A DNA stretch of 64,000 nucleotides from NCBI RefSeq assembly GCF_009789675.1, contig NZ_CP046913.1, positions 186,001 to 250,000 of the forward strand. Reading direction: 5' to 3'. The first letter of the stretch is position 1. Every line of letters begins with the position of its first letter. The DNA comes from Paraburkholderia acidisoli. GTDB lineage: Bacteria > Pseudomonadota > Gammaproteobacteria > Burkholderiales > Burkholderiaceae. The notes beneath the pieces are model-generated. The model was given only the letters and a program-made list of their open reading frames with translations, was not told where the DNA came from and searched no databases. Shown here in pieces: positions 62,478-64,000 of this stretch. The translations under genes and the position numbers were made by a program.

Positions 62478-63689
62478 ATGCGTTTTCTCTCCTCCGGCCA
62501 GTCCGCTTTCGCTCCTCCTTCCCTCGTTCGTCGTGCCACGCTCGCCGCGCTGTTGCCCGCCACGCTCCTCGCCAGCGCGAGCGCGTTCGCGCAGGTGCCG
62601 CCGCCCGCGGTGAACGCCCGTTCCTGGGTGCTCGTCGACGCCACCGCGAACCAGGTGCTCGCGTCCGGCAACGCCGAAGAGCGCGTCGAACCGGCTTCGC
62701 TCACGAAGCTCATGACCGCGTACCTCGTGTTCGAGGCGCTGCAGTCGAAGAAGATCACGATGGAGCAGGAAGTCACGCCGAGCGACGCCGTGCGCCGCGT
62801 GAAGACCGACGAATCGCGCATGTTCATCGAAGCGAACAAGCCGGTTTCGGTGCACGACCTCGTGTACGGCATGATCGTGCAGTCGGGTAACGACGCGGCC
62901 ATCGCGCTCGCCGAACTGGTGGGCGGCAGCGAGTCGAACTTCGTCAACATGATGAACGCCGAAGCCGCGAAGCTCGGCATGACGCACACGCATTTCGCCG
63001 ACGTGAACGGCATGCCCGACCCGCAGCACTACACCACGGCGGGCGACCTCGCGATCGTCTCGGCGCGCCTGATCCGCGACTTCCCCGACTACTACAACAT
63101 CTTCTCGGTCAAGGAATTCACGTACAACAAGATCAAGCAGCCGAACCGCAACCGTCTGCTGTGGATCGATCCGACCGTCGACGGCCTGAAGACCGGCCAC
63201 ACGCAGGCGGCGGGTTACTGCCTGATCGCCTCGGCGAAGCGTCCGATCGCGGGTGGCGGCAGCCGTCGTCTGGTCTCGGTGATGATGGGCGAGACCAAGG
63301 AGCACGATCGCGTCCAGGACAGCCTGAAGATGCTGAACTACGGCTATAGCGCGTTCGACACCACGCGCATCTATCAGGCGAATCAGGCCGTGGCCACGCC
63401 GCGCGTCTACAAGGGCACGCTCGACGCCGTGAAGGTCGGCGTGAAGAAGGACCAGTACGTGACGCTGCCGAAGGGCGCCGCCGACAAGGCCAAGCCGCAG
63501 ATCGAACTCACGAGCCCGCTGATCGCGCCGATCGCGGACGGCCAGCAGCTCGGCTCGGCGAAGTTCGTGGGCGCGGACGGCAAGGTGCTCGCGCAATTCC
63601 CGGTGGTCGCGCTCGAAGCGGTGCCGCAGGCGGGTATCGTCGGCCGCGTGTGGGATTCGCTCATGCTGATGGTCAACAAGAAGAAGTGA
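62478..63689 (+). CDS. dacC: D-alanyl-D-alanine carboxypeptidase (PBP5/6 type)
   Basis: 403 residues from ATG 62478. Signal peptide MRFLSSGQSAFAPPSLVRRA... cleaved after FAQ (about 39). The serine-peptidase S11 motifs are intact: SLTK (74-77), SGN (136-138) and KTG (238-240). A C-terminal beta-sandwich and an amphipathic tail (VGRVWDSLMLMVNKKK) anchor it to the inner membrane. It trims the terminal D-Ala of peptidoglycan pentapeptides. Its stop overlaps the next start (TGATG), linking D-Ala release to D-amino acid metabolism. Confidence 0.96.
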   Translation: MRFLSSGQSAFAPPSLVRRATLAALLPATLLASASAFAQVPPPAVNARSWVLVDATANQVLASGNAEERVEPASLTKLMTAYLVFEALQSKKITMEQEVTPSDAVRRVKTDESRMFIEANKPVSVHDLVYGMIVQSGNDAAIALAELVGGSESNFVNMMNAEAAKLGMTHTHFADVNGMPDPQHYTTAGDLAIVSARLIRDFPDYYNIFSVKEFTYNKIKQPNRNRLLWIDPTVDGLKTGHTQAAGYCLIASAKRPIAGGGSRRLVSVMMGETKEHDRVQDSLKMLNYGYSAFDTTRIYQANQAVATPRVYKGTLDAVKVGVKKDQYVTLPKGAADKAKPQIELTSPLIAPIADGQQLGSAKFVGADGKVLAQFPVVALEAVPQAGIVGRVWDSLMLMVNKKK

Positions 63690-64000
63690 TGAAGGCGGCG
63701 GCTCCGGCATCCACCGGTTTGGCGGCGGGCGCGGTTTCGACCGAGGTGGAACGCGGGATGGAACGCGCCATTGCCGAGCCGCTCGTCTGGCTCAACGGCG
63801 CGCTCACGCCGCTGTCCGAGGCGCGCATTCCGGTGCTCGACCGCGGCTTCATTTTCGGCGACGGGATCTACGAAGTCGTGCCCGTGTACGCGCTGCCCGT
63901 GGAAGCCGGCGGCGCGTGCGTGCGGGTGCCGTTTCGCGGCGCGCAGCATTTCGCGCGGCTCGCGCGTTCGCTCGACAAGGTGGGCATTGCCGCGCCGTTC
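63689..64000 (+). CDS. D-amino acid aminotransferase (class IV), 3' end beyond window
   Basis: 104 codons visible from the ATG at 63689, which overlaps the dacC stop (TGATG); an in-frame ATG at 63758 is an alternative start. The sequence WLNGALTPLSEARIPVLDRGFIFGDGIYEVVPVY is the PLP fold-type IV start of D-alanine aminotransferases and branched-chain aminotransferases; DRGFIFGDGIYE favours the D-amino acid branch. The Lys and phosphate-binding motifs are outside the window. In Burkholderiales this gene normally leads into ybeD-lipB-lipA. Confidence 0.88.
   Translation, partial: MKAAAPASTGLAAGAVSTEVERGMERAIAEPLVWLNGALTPLSEARIPVLDRGFIFGDGIYEVVPVYALPVEAGGACVRVPFRGAQHFARLARSLDKVGIAAPF

Overview
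The window is chromosomal DNA of a high-GC (about two-thirds G+C by eye) betaproteobacterium, most likely Burkholderiaceae (Burkholderia, Paraburkholderia or Caballeronia). This rests on several lineage-typical features: a methionine synthase split into two genes, small DUF1840, DUF3567 and DUF3309 proteins, a PhaM-type granule protein, a DUF3141 gene next to pta-ackA-fabI, a solo dacC followed by a D-amino acid aminotransferase gene, and a birA-coaX pair beside an MCE/Mla-type transporter. I see no tRNA, rRNA, prophage, insertion sequence or CRISPR array. Genes are dense, with many 4-bp ATGA/GTGA overlaps and clear rho-independent terminators.

Layout. 0-3.4 kb: a minus-strand sugar module (LacI regulator, N-acylglucosamine 2-epimerase/mannose-isomerase family enzyme, PfkB kinase cut by the window edge). 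3.5-10 kb: DUF3309 peptide, an EAL-CBS-GGDEF protein, a bile-acid:Na+ symporter-like transporter, a Gly-rich secreted protein and a porin. 10-15 kb: LysR regulator, nitronate-monooxygenase-like flavoprotein, fluoroacetate-dehalogenase-like hydrolase, DUF445 protein. 15-19 kb: a minus-strand operon ghrA-mvaB-ybaK-like-DUF1289-MaoC-metallo-beta-lactamase. 19-28 kb: RBBP9-like hydrolase, a ParDE-like toxin-antitoxin pair, ackA-pta divergent from a PHA-synthase-like DUF3141 gene, then fabI and a sulfate-binding protein. 28-36 kb: a DppA-like binding protein, SDR-dsbA, an FtsN-like SPOR protein and argS. 36-45 kb: DUF1840, split metH, DUF3567, a PcaD-like hydrolase and a DUF3108 protein. 45-52 kb: IclR regulator divergent from a FAH-family hydrolase, a LivJ-like protein, an enoyl-CoA hydratase, phaM and a ferritin-like diiron protein. 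52-64 kb: rfaE2, coaX-birA, a DnaA-box cluster, a four-gene MCE/Mla-like transporter set, VanZ, a [2Fe-2S] ferredoxin, a hydrolase, dacC and the start of a D-amino acid aminotransferase gene.

How the genes work together. Acyl-CoA/acetyl-phosphate and storage-polymer metabolism recur (DUF3141 with a PhaC-like Cys-Asp-His triad, Pta, AckA, FabI, MaoC, HMG-CoA lyase, enoyl-CoA hydratase, PhaM). Envelope maintenance is the other theme (MCE transporter, DsbA, SPOR proteins, DacC, porin, heptose adenylyltransferase).

The most striking structural signal is the number of short tandem repeats. Coding arrays use 6-, 9- or 12-bp units (LacI tail, LivJ signal peptide, CoaX loop, VanZ and DUF3108 low-complexity regions). 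Intergenic arrays often use units that are not multiples of three (10, 11, 14 bp). Two intergenic arrays lie where operators would be expected: 11-bp units upstream of the toxin-antitoxin genes and 14-bp units upstream of the PcaD-like gene. A cluster of same-orientation DnaA boxes between birA and the transporter operon, with no dnaA gene in view, is the other feature most worth testing.
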